64,000 nt of DNA, from positions 1,302,001-1,366,000 of the forward strand of contig PS015010.1 in assembly GCA_048213135.1 (NCBI GenBank). Direction: 5' to 3'. This stretch comes from Reclinomonas americana ATCC 50394. Taxonomy: Eukaryota; Jakobida; Jakobea; Jakobida. Of the stretch, positions 1-9,317 are shown one piece after another. The position numbers and the translations under genes are program-made. How positions within the stretch are numbered: the stretch's first letter is position 1; every line of letters starts with the position of its first letter. A model generated the notes under the pieces. It made no database searches. It was not told the origin of the DNA and was given only the letters and a program-made list of their open reading frames with translations.

Positions 1-359
1 TTATGGCAGGTGGCGCACTGCAAGGCATCGATACCGATGGCGGACTCTGGTACGAGTACGACAGAACAGACAACAACTACAATTACGAAAAACACTGGTG
101 GCCGCAGGCGGAAGCCATGGTTGGCTTTTTCAATGCCTGGCAGGTAAGCGGTAATGAAGCCTGGCTCTGGTGTTCAAGACAAAGTTGGGATTTTATACAG
201 CGGTATATCCGCGACCAGGCAAACGGTGAATGGTTCTGGGGTATCGATGAAAAAGGCCAGCCCATGGAAAAAGAAAAAGCCGGGTTCTGGAAATGCCCTT
301 ACCACAACGGCAGGGCCTGCATCGAGATCAGCAAACGCATTTCAAATTTATTATCCTGA
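1..359 (+). CDS. Cellobiose/mannobiose 2-epimerase-like protein, C-terminal part
   Basis: The coding frame is open from the window edge, so this is the last ~118 residues of a longer protein; the first in-window ATG (position 3) is probably internal. The conserved end of the N-acylglucosamine/cellobiose 2-epimerase (AGE) superfamily is visible: an EKHWWPQAEAMVGF segment, then WFWGIDEKG, then KAGFWKCPYHNGRACIE. In this (alpha/alpha)6-barrel family the His/Trp-rich segments line the sugar site, and cytoplasmic members epimerise the reducing-end glucose or mannose of beta-1,4-disaccharides. The KCPYHNGRAC ending favours the cellobiose/mannobiose 2-epimerase branch over the GlcNAc 2-epimerase branch (inference). 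It lies 21 bp upstream of an SGNH hydrolase on the same strand, consistent with a carbohydrate-use operon that begins outside the window. Confidence 0.85.
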   Translation, partial: MAGGALQGIDTDGGLWYEYDRTDNNYNYEKHWWPQAEAMVGFFNAWQVSGNEAWLWCSRQSWDFIQRYIRDQANGEWFWGIDEKGQPMEKEKAGFWKCPYHNGRACIEISKRISNLLS

Positions 360-380
360 TCTGTAACATAAACTTTTCCG

Positions 381-1037
381 ATGAAAAAAATATCGCTATT
401 ATTATTGTTCGTTATGATCCTTACTGGTATGACTCCCGCGAAAAGAAAAAAAGTGATCTTCTTCGGTGACTCCATCACGCAGATGGGTGTTAACGCCGGG
501 GGCTATATCGACCAGGTACAAAAAGCATTGGAGAAAAATAACGACCAGCGATACGAACTGACCGGGGCTGGTATTGGCGGCAATAAAGTGTACGACCTCT
601 ACCTTAGATTAGAAGAGGATGTACTCGAAAAAAAGCCCGATATTGTTTTCATATACATCGGCATCAATGATGTGTGGCATAAGACCTCGGGCATTGGAAC
701 GGATATTGAAAAGTACGAACGTTTTTATGTCGCCATCATCAAAAAACTGCAGGCCAGTAAAGTGAAAGTGGTACTGTGTACACCTTCGGTGATCGGGGAA
801 AAGAAAAATGGCGCCAACCCGCAGGATAAGGACCTAGACGCCTATGCTGCCGTGATCCGCCGCCTCGCACAAACCTATACTTGTGCGCTGGCAGACCTGA
901 GAGCCGCTTTTATTGCGTACGAGAACGCGAATAACACCACCGACAGCGAATCGGGCATATTAACTACAGACAGGGTGCATCTTAATGAAAAAGGGAACGG
1001 GCTTGTGGCGGCAGAAGTATTGAAAGTGCTGCAATAA
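381..1037 (+). CDS. SGNH/GDSL-family hydrolase
   Basis: A 218-residue secreted esterase/lipase-fold protein. A hydrophobic stretch at residues 5-18 looks like a signal peptide. Block I is FFGDSIT with the nucleophile at Ser31; GIGGNKV supplies the block II Gly; IGINDVWH is the GxND block III; DRVHLNEKG at the C-terminus holds the Asp197/His200 pair of block V. All catalytic-dyad positions of the SGNH family are therefore present. Members remove acyl or acetyl groups from lipids or glycans. Sitting between a disaccharide epimerase and a dicarboxylate carrier, an acetyl-esterase acting on carbohydrate is possible, but the substrate cannot be read from sequence. Only 18 bp separate it from the downstream symporter gene. 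Confidence 0.88.
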   Translation: MKKISLLLLFVMILTGMTPAKRKKVIFFGDSITQMGVNAGGYIDQVQKALEKNNDQRYELTGAGIGGNKVYDLYLRLEEDVLEKKPDIVFIYIGINDVWHKTSGIGTDIEKYERFYVAIIKKLQASKVKVVLCTPSVIGEKKNGANPQDKDLDAYAAVIRRLAQTYTCALADLRAAFIAYENANNTTDSESGILTTDRVHLNEKGNGLVAAEVLKVLQ

Positions 1038-1055
1038 TATCTATACGGGAAACTT

Positions 1056-2297
1056 ATGAAGTATCTGAAAGTACTGTACATACAGGTTTTGATCGGCATT
1101 GCGCTGGGCGCACTGGTGGGCTGGTTGTTCCCGGGATTCCATCCTACGGCTAAACTCATCAGCGAAACGTTCATTAATATGATCCGCATGGTGATCGCAC
1201 CGGTCATCTTTTTCACCATCGTTTCCGGTATAGCGGGAGCAGGCGATATGAAGAAGGTAGGCCGCGTTGGCGTAAAAGCGCTCATTTATTTTGAAGTGAT
1301 CACCACGCTGGCACTTATTATTGGACTGGTAACCGCCAATCTGGTAAAACCCGGTGCCGGCGTTTCTTTTACAGTCGCCACTGCCGATGCCAAAGTAACG
1401 GAAATCAGCAAACAGGCGCATGACTTCAACTGGGCGGAATTCTTCACCCATATTGTTCCCACCAACATCGTAGATGCATTTGCCAAAGGCGATATACTGC
1501 AAATCCTTTTTTTCAGTGTGCTGTTTGCTATTGGACTGAAGATGATGGGCGATACAGGCAAAAGTTTACTTGGCTCATTTGAAAAGATCAACCAGGTACT
1601 GTTCAACGTACTGAAGATGATCATGAAACTGAGCCCCATTGGCGCTTTCGGTGGTATGGCCTTTACCATCGGTAAATTCGGGTTCTCTACTTTTTATGTA
1701 CTGGGCAAACTATTATGTACATTCTACCTCACCGGTATACTATTCATTTTTGTTGTGCTGAACCTTGTGTGCAGGTATTACGGTATCAGCCTGTGGAAAC
1801 TGCTCGGTTATATCAGGGAAGAGATACTTGTGGTACTGGGCGCCAGCAGCAGCGAAGCCGTTCTTCCATCCGTTATGCAGAAACTTACGCATGCAGGTTG
1901 TGAAAAAGAAGTGGTAGGGCTGGTCATTCCTACCGGCTACAGTTTCAACCTCGACGGCACCACCATCTACCTCAGCATGAGTATTATCTTCCTGGCACAG
2001 GTATTCCATATCGACCTCTCTCTTGGCCAGCAATTGTCTATAATAGGCATTTTGTTGCTCACCAGTAAAGGGGCCGCGGGTGTTACCGGCAGTGGCTTTA
2101 TCGTGCTGGCCTCTACCCTTACCGCCATCAAAGTGATACCCGTGGAAGGACTGGCACTGCTCATTGGCGTGGATCGCTTCATGAGCGAAGGACGGGCCAT
2201 CATCAATTTCATCGGCAATACCGTTGCCACCGTGGTAATCGCCAAAAGTGAAAACGAGATTGATATGGAGCGGTATCGACAAGTAGTGGAAAAATAA
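1056..2297 (+). CDS. Dicarboxylate/amino acid:cation symporter (DctA/GltP type)
   Basis: A 413-residue inner-membrane carrier of the DAACS family, close to the usual ~420-440 residues. It has multiple hydrophobic segments, an N-terminal helix followed by NMIRMVIAPVIFFTIVSGI, the serine-rich re-entrant loop GASSSEAVLPSVM, and the NLDGTTIY motif of TM7 that forms part of the cation/substrate site. The pairing of GASSSEAVLP with VIPTGYSFNLDG resembles C4-dicarboxylate carriers (DctA) more than glutamate carriers, so succinate, fumarate or malate uptake driven by H+ or Na+ is the best guess. The start ATG follows the SGNH hydrolase stop by 18 bp. The stop codon lies inside the first unit of a heptanucleotide repeat. 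Confidence 0.9.
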   Translation: MKYLKVLYIQVLIGIALGALVGWLFPGFHPTAKLISETFINMIRMVIAPVIFFTIVSGIAGAGDMKKVGRVGVKALIYFEVITTLALIIGLVTANLVKPGAGVSFTVATADAKVTEISKQAHDFNWAEFFTHIVPTNIVDAFAKGDILQILFFSVLFAIGLKMMGDTGKSLLGSFEKINQVLFNVLKMIMKLSPIGAFGGMAFTIGKFGFSTFYVLGKLLCTFYLTGILFIFVVLNLVCRYYGISLWKLLGYIREEILVVLGASSSEAVLPSVMQKLTHAGCEKEVVGLVIPTGYSFNLDGTTIYLSMSIIFLAQVFHIDLSLGQQLSIIGILLLTSKGAAGVTGSGFIVLASTLTAIKVIPVEGLALLIGVDRFMSEGRAIINFIGNTVATVVIAKSENEIDMERYRQVVEK

Positions 2298-2430
2298 TTA
2301 CAAATTACGAATGCCTTTGGTTGCAGAGAATCCCTTTCATCAGAATGTCTTCAATGATTTATGAATACGGTGAGATCAGGGCACGCATAGCTATAGCCCA
2401 CCCGTAATTCGTAATTTGTAATTCGTAATT
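2296..2430. repeat. Heptanucleotide repeat element, inverted blocks (locus A)
   Basis: The left block (2296-2312) has two 7-bp units, AATTACA and AATTACG, starting within the symporter stop codon. The right block (2403-2430) has four units in the opposite sense, CGTAATT three times and TGTAATT once. About 90 bp of non-repeated sequence lies between. The facing blocks could pair into an AT-rich hairpin between this gene and ung. Confidence 0.8.
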
Positions 2431-2467
2431 AATCGAGAACTATTACTTTTACGGAAAACTCCCAGGC

Positions 2468-3151
2468 ATGGACGTAAAAATGGAAGCAACATGGAAAGAA
2501 GTGCTGAAAGATGAATTTTCCAAACCCTACTTCCAGCAGATCGTTACTTTTCTTAAAACGGAGAGAGCTGCGGGAAAGACAATTTATCCACCTGGTCCGC
2601 TCATCTTTAACGCTTTCAATCAAACCCCTTTTCCGAAAACCAAAGTGGTGATACTGGGACAGGACCCCTATCATGGTGCCGGGCAGGCACACGGACTCAG
2701 TTTTTCTGTACAGAACGGCGTAACGCCGCCTCCTTCATTAAAGAATATTTTTAAAGAGATACAATCCGATATCGGCATTGCTATGCCACAGGAATACGGC
2801 AACCTTACCAAATGGGCCGAACAGGGCGTACTGCTGCTGAACGCGGCCTTAACCGTAAGGGCCAACGAACCCTTCAGCCATGCCAAGATTGGCTGGGCGG
2901 AATTTACCGATGCGGTTATACAAAAAGTATCCGATGAAAAAGAAGGCGTGGTATTCCTGCTATGGGGTAAATTTGCACAGGACAAGCAACAGTTGATCGA
3001 CGAGACCAAACATACGGTACTGAAAGCCGCACACCCCTCTCCTTTTTCCGCCGACAAAGGTTTTTTCGGGTGCAAACATTTTTCAAAGACAAACGACATC
3101 CTTGTTAAACAGGGATCACAGCCGATCGACTGGAAACTGCTGACGCCTTAA
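2468..3151 (+). CDS. ung: Uracil-DNA glycosylase
   Basis: A family-1 uracil-DNA glycosylase of 227 residues (E. coli Ung is 229). It excises uracil from DNA, the first step of base-excision repair in the cytoplasm. The water-activating motif GQDPYHG places the catalytic Asp at residue 66; the uracil-binding Asn lies in [10 protein letters not shown]; the minor-groove loop HPSPFS carries His189; [12 protein letters not shown] completes the C-terminal consensus. The ATG at 2468 was chosen because it gives the normal family length. The plsC gene starts 8 bp after the stop, so the two are probably co-transcribed. Confidence 0.97.
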   Translation: MDVKMEATWKEVLKDEFSKPYFQQIVTFLKTERAAGKTIYPPGPLIFNAFNQTPFPKTKVVILGQDPYHGAGQAHGLSFSVQNGVTPPPSLKNIFKEIQSDIGIAMPQEYGNLTKWAEQGVLLLNAALTVRANEPFSHAKIGWAEFTDAVIQKVSDEKEGVVFLLWGKFAQDKQQLIDETKHTVLKAAHPSPFSADKGFFGCKHFSKTNDILVKQGSQPIDWKLLTP

Positions 3152-3158
3152 ACACAAC

Positions 3159-3893
3159 ATGAACCTGCTGAAAAACATATTCGCGAGGATATGGGCCTTC
3201 TGGGCCCTGGTCACTTTTATCATCACCTTCCTCATCTTCTTCCTGCCCTCTATGGCCACCCGTTTTTTTCGTGAACCCGAAGGACAGCGTTATTTCATCA
3301 ATATCTCACGGTGGTGGATGAATGTATGGCTCTTACTGGTGGGATGCCCGGTAAAAGTGATGGGACGTTCAAATTTTGCAAAAGGAGCAACCTATGTGGT
3401 GGTATTCAACCACAACGCGTTTATGGATGTGCCCCTCTCAGCCCCTTATGTGCCCGGCGCCAACAAAACCATCGCAAAAAAATCATTCACCAGTATCCCG
3501 CTCTTCGGTTTATTCTATGCTAAAGGTGCTGTGCTGGTAGACAGGAGTAATGACAAAAGCAGGGGTAAGAGTTTTGAGGATATGAAGAAAGTGCTGGCCA
3601 CGGGCATGCATATGTGCATCTACCCCGAAGGCACCCGCAACCGTACTTCCGAACCGCTGAAATCCTTTTACGACGGTGCTTTCAAGCTGGCTGTCGATTC
3701 AGGAAAATCCATTATTCCCTGCGTGATCTCCGGTACAAAGAAAGCCATGCCCATCACCAAAACCTTTTACCTGTTACCCACAAGGCTGAGGATGAATTTT
3801 ATGCCACCGGTATCTTCTGCCGGTAAAACAGTAGCGCAATTGAAAGACGAAGTATTTGTGCTGATGAGAGATTTTTATGTCAGGGAGAACTAA
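3159..3893 (+). CDS. plsC: 1-acyl-sn-glycerol-3-phosphate acyltransferase (PlsC family)
   Basis: A 244-residue membrane-associated acyltransferase expected to make phosphatidic acid by acylating lysophosphatidate with acyl-ACP or acyl-CoA. An N-terminal hydrophobic helix (residues ~12-30) is followed by the HX4D motif NHNAFMD (His85/Asp90), the FxxxGAVLVDR block II, and the EGTRNR block III (Glu157). A later PCVISG segment matches block IV. Length and motif spacing are typical of LPLAT/PlsC. A related lysophospholipid or ornithine-lipid acyltransferase role cannot be excluded. The stop is followed within 10 bp by a different short heptanucleotide repeat. Confidence 0.9.
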   Translation: MNLLKNIFARIWAFWALVTFIITFLIFFLPSMATRFFREPEGQRYFINISRWWMNVWLLLVGCPVKVMGRSNFAKGATYVVVFNHNAFMDVPLSAPYVPGANKTIAKKSFTSIPLFGLFYAKGAVLVDRSNDKSRGKSFEDMKKVLATGMHMCIYPEGTRNRTSEPLKSFYDGAFKLAVDSGKSIIPCVISGTKKAMPITKTFYLLPTRLRMNFMPPVSSAGKTVAQLKDEVFVLMRDFYVREN

Positions 3894-3902
3894 AAATTTA
3901 CT

Positions 3903-3916
3903 ATTGACAATTGACA
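3903..3916 (+). repeat. Short heptanucleotide repeat, ATTGACA type (locus G)
   Basis: Two perfect tandem copies of ATTGACA begin 9 bp after the plsC stop codon. The unit differs from the AATTACG family but has the same 7-bp period and the same placement at a gene 3' end. Confidence 0.55.
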
Positions 3917-3961
3917 GCGCACAACTGCAGCCGTTCCTGTTTTTAATTTTGGCTTTTGAAT

Positions 3962-6700
3962 TTACAAATCGTAGAAATATCGTGTCCGGTTCACTTTCAG
4001 GTCACGCAGCAGCCCTGATTTGGGACTGATGCTGATATTGAAGAAGCGGTATTTGCCCACCGGCGAAATATTGATGGCCATCTGCCAGCAGTGCATCTCG
4101 CGGCTCAGGTACATGCTCAGCGATCCCAGTTCCTTTGTGGTGATGTTATAATACGCGTTCATACCCAGCTGCCATTTGGGCGTAAGGTTCAGCGTACCGT
4201 TCCAGTTCACATTTTGCGAAATGAATGTCTCCATACCCGTATAATCATACTTCCGCTGTTTGGTGAGGGAAAGTGAATAGGAAAGACTGATACTCCACGG
4301 AATATTGAAGTTGGCAAACTCCCCGGGGTTATTGCGGATATAGGCGGCTTCCTGCTCGTATTCGTCAAGCGGCAAACCAGACACAGGGTTTACCTGGTTA
4401 AGTAGTTGCGAATTGGTGGCATTCTGTGGCAGTTTTTCTTTTTTGTCGCCTCCCTGGAACTGCGTTTGTACGGCAACGTTAGCACTTACCATACGCCCCA
4501 GTGAAATAGGTCTTTTGGAAGCCCATACCAGTTTATCTATCCGTTCTCCCCTGCTGTTGACGATATAGGGATCGAGAATGGCGCCAGCCGTAATGTTCAC
4601 TTTATCGAAAAGGTTGGTACGAGCCGCCACATTAAATACGCTCAGCTGGAAAGAGTCCGCCAGGAAATTATAACTGCCGTTAATACTCAGCCCATCCAGC
4701 AGTGTTATTTTTCTAATGGAGGCCTCGCCTGTATCCTTACGGCTGCGCACTTTCATCTGCAGGTTATTCTCCAGGCCAAAGCTGATACCGCCGAATTTGC
4801 CCTCGCCAAAACCTCCGTACACGCTGCCGTCGTAGTAAGAATAACGGGAAACTGTATTAAAAGTATCACTCTGGCTGCTGTACCAGCTCTTCCGGTTCAT
4901 ATCGGGCTTGTAACTAACGGAAACGGTTGGACGCAATTCATGGCGGATGGCCTGTACCTTATTGCGCTTATTAAAAGTGAACAAACCGAAGATGCGGGTG
5001 CTGATGCCTAAACCAAACTGCATTTCCCTGGCCGCGTAGAATCCTTTATTGACAACGGTGTCGAGTTTTTTATCCGCGGCATTCCAGCTGTAGCGGGTCT
5101 TTTTCTGGAACCAGCGTTCCTGGTAAGTAACGGTAGGCCCCAGCTGGAAATTACCCAGTTGCGGCAGGGAAAGTGTCAGCGGCACATTATGATTGGCGCC
5201 CCATTGGAATTTATCCGCCAGTTGATTAAAGAAATTGCCGGTGGTGTCATAAAAACTGGTGAGTCCGCGTACATTACTGTTGAGGGCAATACCCAGGTTC
5301 TCGTACCACTTGTATTCGCCTACTACCTCCTTGCGGCGGAAGGGATACAGCGTATTTACGTTAAAAGCGATATCGGGTAAATTGATATTGACCAGTTTGC
5401 TGTTCGTATTCTGGTTGTGGTTGGCACTGATGGTCACATTATAGGGCTTATCCTTCCATACCTTAGCCCAGGTAATAGACGAACTCATCTGGTTCTGGAA
5501 GTTACGGGCGGGGCTGTTGGGCACCTGCGAGTTGAAACGGCTGCTGCCGGCATTTACATTGGCATTAAAAGTAACCCCAGGCCTGGCCTTGGTATCGGCA
5601 GTATGCGACCACCGGAGATTAAAACTGCGGCTGCCCTGGTTATCCAGATCACGGAAATGCTGTATGTCGAAAGCAAGATTGCCCTGGTACCGGTATCGTT
5701 TAAAATACCGGGGGCTCACGCTGGCCGTCCATCCGCCGTAAGAGTAAAGGGTTCCGCGGAGGATTACATCCCAGCGATCGTTGATCACCTTATAATAACC
5801 CAGGCCTTCCAGCGCAAGCCCCAGTTGTTCATTCGCCGTAAAAGTGGGCGCCAGCAAACCGGAGTGCCGTCCTCTCTTCATCGGGTAAATGCCAAAGGGC
5901 AGGTAAATGGGAATGGGTACACCTTCCACTTCGGGGTGCACCGGCCCGGTATAGGCCATCTTCTGGTTAACGAATTTGATGCGTTTGCTTACAAAAGCAA
6001 AGTGAGGCGTATCCAGGTTACAGGTAGTGAAACGGCCACGCAGGGCGTAAAAAATATCCGGGTCTGTTTTCTTGATCCTTTCCGCGTAAATGAACAATTC
6101 ATCCTGCTGGGTATAGGTTCCCTTGGTAAGACCTTTACGCGTTTTCATATTGAACCGCATTTCATCACTCACCGTTTTCAGGTTTCCCTGTGTAAATGCC
6201 GGGAAGGCGATCACGTTGCCATTGCTGTCGCGGACCAGTGTGGCGCTCACGATGCTGGTCTTCTGATCAAACTCAATAAAGGGCGCTACCAGTTCATTGT
6301 CGTCAAATTTGACCATGGACTGTTTCCCGTATAACAATATTTTCTTTCCCGGTACGTCTAGTATCATGGAATCATCGGCATGATAAAAAACAGGGGATGT
6401 GAGTGAGTCTTTGGAAGCACGGTAGGTAAGCGTATCTACTTTCTTCACCGGCACCGTATCCCTGGCAACTTTAACGGTAGTAGTTACCGGCTGCCTTCTG
6501 ACGAGGCCGCTGTCTGTTTTAGGTTTACCGGCCGCAGCGGGTGGCACCGGGTTCACCGGAACCGTATCTGCCGTTAAAGAACTGTGAAAAAAGGGATGGT
6601 GGGAAACAGATGCATTACTATACAACGTTATAGCCAATATCAGTAACGTGCATACCCATACCGATATGTATTTTGCCTTACCTTTGTACAGTTGGTTCAT
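3962..6700 (-). CDS. LptD-like LPS-assembly / OstA-type outer-membrane protein
   Basis: About 912 residues from the ATG at 6700; an upstream ATG at 6730 would add 10 residues but not a better signal peptide. A signal-anchor-like stretch (VWVCTLLILAITLY) is followed by a low-complexity linker. Next comes an OstA/LptA-like beta domain (roughly residues 120-260, with repeated VxGxQ and YxQQDELFIYAERI patterns), then a long region of alternating aromatic/polar strands typical of a large outer-membrane beta barrel, ending RTRYFYDL. In Gram-negatives LptD inserts lipopolysaccharide into the outer leaflet; the Bacteroidota homologues are annotated by homology. The assignment fits the neighbourhood: the divergent genes encode an envelope amidase, an MCE protein and a second OstA-like protein. 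The 5' ends of this gene and the amidase gene are ~100 bp apart. Confidence 0.85.
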   Translation of the reverse strand: MNQLYKGKAKYISVWVCTLLILAITLYSNASVSHHPFFHSSLTADTVPVNPVPPAAAGKPKTDSGLVRRQPVTTTVKVARDTVPVKKVDTLTYRASKDSLTSPVFYHADDSMILDVPGKKILLYGKQSMVKFDDNELVAPFIEFDQKTSIVSATLVRDSNGNVIAFPAFTQGNLKTVSDEMRFNMKTRKGLTKGTYTQQDELFIYAERIKKTDPDIFYALRGRFTTCNLDTPHFAFVSKRIKFVNQKMAYTGPVHPEVEGVPIPIYLPFGIYPMKRGRHSGLLAPTFTANEQLGLALEGLGYYKVINDRWDVILRGTLYSYGGWTASVSPRYFKRYRYQGNLAFDIQHFRDLDNQGSRSFNLRWSHTADTKARPGVTFNANVNAGSSRFNSQVPNSPARNFQNQMSSSITWAKVWKDKPYNVTISANHNQNTNSKLVNINLPDIAFNVNTLYPFRRKEVVGEYKWYENLGIALNSNVRGLTSFYDTTGNFFNQLADKFQWGANHNVPLTLSLPQLGNFQLGPTVTYQERWFQKKTRYSWNAADKKLDTVVNKGFYAAREMQFGLGISTRIFGLFTFNKRNKVQAIRHELRPTVSVSYKPDMNRKSWYSSQSDTFNTVSRYSYYDGSVYGGFGEGKFGGISFGLENNLQMKVRSRKDTGEASIRKITLLDGLSINGSYNFLADSFQLSVFNVAARTNLFDKVNITAGAILDPYIVNSRGERIDKLVWASKRPISLGRMVSANVAVQTQFQGGDKKEKLPQNATNSQLLNQVNPVSGLPLDEYEQEAAYIRNNPGEFANFNIPWSISLSYSLSLTKQRKYDYTGMETFISQNVNWNGTLNLTPKWQLGMNAYYNITTKELGSLSMYLSREMHCWQMAINISPVGKYRFFNISISPKSGLLRDLKVNRTRYFYDL

Positions 6701-6801
6701 AGTTGTGCATCGCAAAAATATGCCATTCATACCGATTAGTCATCGGCAGAATATTGTAAAAAATTGTTTAATTGCTAACCCCCGTTAAAGAAGATCAAAA
6801 T

Positions 6802-8172
6802 ATGCTGAAGAACAAAGTACTGTTTGTATTTCTTTTTGCTGCTTCGCATTTGTTAATGTTTTCTTCCGCTGCCGCCCAAACCCCAACCTCCAAAAGAATC
6901 AAAACGATCATTGTAGATGCCGGGCATGGTGGTTCAAAGGACCCGGGTGCTATTGGCCAGTACGAGAATTCCCTGCGTTCCAAAGAAAAGGATGTTACAC
7001 TCGCCATTTCGCTCAAACTGGTGGCCGAACTCAAGAAAAGACTCCCCGACATTAATATAGTCCCCACCCGTACGACGGATATTTACCAGTCACCCACCGA
7101 AAAAGCGAATATCGCCAACCAGAATAAAGGCGACCTTTTTCTTTGTATACATGCCGACAGCGGCCCGCTGAAACAGGGGCGCCGCCAGGTAGGCACTCGT
7201 ATGGTAACCCGGTATAAAGTGACCTATAAAGGCAAGGGTAAGAAAAAGAAAAAAATATCCACCCCATACGAGGTGGAGGAACCCGTATACGAATATTTCA
7301 AAATACCGCTCACCCGCAAGGGCACCAGTGTTTGGATATTCGCCCCGCACAAGACCAGCGCCAAACTGAAAGCTATTATGGATGGTGGTGAAGACTTTGA
7401 GATAGAGACCGGCGGAGTGGATTCCACCACCAACAATTTTGACTTTAACACCCCCGAGGGCAGGATCATTGCCAATATATATGCCCAGCGTTTTCAGCAG
7501 CGCAGCGATAAACTGGCCACCCTGGTGAACAATGAAGTGGAGACAACCGGCCGCCCCGCATTGGGTGTGAACCAGCGCCAGGTAGGCATATGGGTGCTGC
7601 AGGCCACCAACATGCCGGCCATACTGGTAGAGACGGGCTTCATCAACAACCCCGAAGATGAACGCTACCTCAACAGCGAGGACGGACAACAGGAACTGGC
7701 GGAAACCATCGCCAAAGCTGTTGTAAAATACCGCAACCAGATAGAACAGAATACCGGCGGCAATAACAACGCTGTACCTGCCGGGGGCGACAAAAACCGG
7801 GAAGAAAAATCCACACCCCCACCCGCTTATGAAAGCCGGGTAACCAAAGATGTAAAAACGCTGCAGGTACACAGTGATAAGATAAAAGTGGATATTTACG
7901 ACGACGGAGAGATCGACAATGACATGGTTACCGTATATTTCAATAAGAAATTACTGGTTGAAAAAAAGTCACTCACCGCTAAACCGGTCAGTTTGGCTTT
8001 AGATTTGATTGAGGGTAAAACGAATGAGCTGGTGCTGTTTGCCGATAACCTGGGTGATATTCCGCCTAATACGGCACTGATGGTGATCACCGATGGCACT
8101 ACCCGTCACGAAGTTCGCCTGTCAGCCGATATGAAGACGAACGCGTCCATTCGTTTCGAACTGAAAAAATAA
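6802..8172 (+). CDS. N-acetylmuramoyl-L-alanine amidase (Amidase_3 / AmiC-like)
   Basis: The ATG at 6802 was chosen because it starts a good signal peptide (LFVFLFAASHLLMFSSAAAQ); an upstream TTG at 6772 would only add ten polar residues. Residues ~30-310 form the zinc amidase domain that cleaves the peptide stem from MurNAc: VDAGHGG with zinc ligand His42, a Glu in the following segment, LFLCIHAD with the second His, and VETGFINNPEDE near the end with the catalytic Glu. An insert rich in Lys (KGKGKKKKK) lies in the middle. A further ~130-residue C-terminal beta-rich domain follows a Pro/Lys linker and may target the enzyme. It probably acts in the periplasm in cell separation. Confidence 0.92.
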   Translation: MLKNKVLFVFLFAASHLLMFSSAAAQTPTSKRIKTIIVDAGHGGSKDPGAIGQYENSLRSKEKDVTLAISLKLVAELKKRLPDINIVPTRTTDIYQSPTEKANIANQNKGDLFLCIHADSGPLKQGRRQVGTRMVTRYKVTYKGKGKKKKKISTPYEVEEPVYEYFKIPLTRKGTSVWIFAPHKTSAKLKAIMDGGEDFEIETGGVDSTTNNFDFNTPEGRIIANIYAQRFQQRSDKLATLVNNEVETTGRPALGVNQRQVGIWVLQATNMPAILVETGFINNPEDERYLNSEDGQQELAETIAKAVVKYRNQIEQNTGGNNNAVPAGGDKNREEKSTPPPAYESRVTKDVKTLQVHSDKIKVDIYDDGEIDNDMVTVYFNKKLLVEKKSLTAKPVSLALDLIEGKTNELVLFADNLGDIPPNTALMVITDGTTRHEVRLSADMKTNASIRFELKK

Positions 8173-8238
8173 CCGATAAAACAAGACGGATCAACCCTTT
8201 GCTCTACCCGGCAACGGCCCACTGGTTCGCCCACCAAC

Positions 8239-9258
8239 ATGAAAATAGCTAACGAAACCAAAATTGGCATCATTGGAGTAGTAGCAGTAGCGATACTGAT
8301 ACTGGGCTTTAACTTTCTTAAAGGCAAATCCCTTTTCAGCAAAAGCCACAGTGTTTTCGCGAAATATCACAATGTGCAGGGGCTTGCCAACTCAAACCCC
8401 GTGCTCATTAACGGCATGCAGGTCGGCACGGTATACAGCATTACGCCTACAGACAAGAACATGAAAGAGATCCTGGTGAACATCAACCTCACCAAGGATG
8501 TGAACATACCCATCAATTCCGTTGCAGTGATCAAACCCAGCCTGCTTGGTACCACCAGCATCGATATCAAACTCGGCGACGCCCCCACTTATATCGGCAA
8601 GAACGACACCATTATGACCGACGCTTCACCCGGCGTATTCAATGAAGCGCTGGCTAAAGTAGATCCCGTGCTGTACCAGGTAACCAAAGCGGTAAAATCC
8701 ATCGATTCTGTACTGGTTGCTGTCAACAGCATTCTTGACCCCAACGCCAAGAACAACATCAGCCAGATGCTGGGCAATCTCAATAAAACCACCGCCAACC
8801 TGGTGGGTACTTCCGCCTCATTGCAGGAGCTGCTGAATACACAGACCGGCGCCCTGGCCAAAACATTGAATAACCTGAACGCGTTTACCACCAATCTGAA
8901 CGGCAATAACGAAAAGATCAACAGCATGCTGGGCAACCTCGATAAAACATCGGCCAACCTGGCGGCCCTTGACCTGAAAGCCACTCTGGCAAAAATAGAC
9001 GCGGCCATGAGCGACCTGAAAGGCATCGTAGGTAAAGTAAACAGCAATAATGGCACGCTGGGCCTGCTGCTCAACGATACCAAACTGTATAACAACCTTA
9101 CCGCCACTACCAATAAACTGAACCTCCTGATCGACGACCTGAAGACCAATCCCAAGCGGTACATCTCGCTGTCTATTTTCGGGAAAAAGAATACCAGCCC
9201 GGGTTTGAGCGTTCCATTACCAGATACGGTGAATGCGCCTTACCTGCCTAAAAAGTAA
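8239..9258 (+). CDS. MCE/MlaD-family lipid-transport protein
   Basis: A 339-residue protein with one N-terminal transmembrane helix (residues ~10-27, IGIIGVVAVAILILGFNFL) followed by the MCE domain (residues ~38-115), including the hydrophobic NGMQVGTVYSI and LGTTSIDIKLG strands. The C-terminal two thirds is helical with repeated NLNKT/NLDKTSANL heptad-like units, as in the coiled tunnel-forming region of MlaD/PqiB/Mce proteins. MCE proteins bind phospholipids in the periplasm between an inner-membrane ABC transporter and the outer membrane. No permease or ATPase (MlaE/MlaF) is visible here, so partners must be encoded elsewhere. It lies 66 bp after the amidase gene and 59 bp before the OstA-like gene. 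Confidence 0.9.
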   Translation: MKIANETKIGIIGVVAVAILILGFNFLKGKSLFSKSHSVFAKYHNVQGLANSNPVLINGMQVGTVYSITPTDKNMKEILVNINLTKDVNIPINSVAVIKPSLLGTTSIDIKLGDAPTYIGKNDTIMTDASPGVFNEALAKVDPVLYQVTKAVKSIDSVLVAVNSILDPNAKNNISQMLGNLNKTTANLVGTSASLQELLNTQTGALAKTLNNLNAFTTNLNGNNEKINSMLGNLDKTSANLAALDLKATLAKIDAAMSDLKGIVGKVNSNNGTLGLLLNDTKLYNNLTATTNKLNLLIDDLKTNPKRYISLSIFGKKNTSPGLSVPLPDTVNAPYLPKK

Positions 9259-9317
9259 TTTTACCATTCCGTTATAAAATAATTACGCAATTTGCAGCAA
9301 ATAAAAAACGACCGCTT

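Noticed and set aside
5417-6334. A 305-residue plus-strand frame inside the lptD-like gene
   Set aside because: It is antisense to a gene with clear family features and shows no motif of its own.
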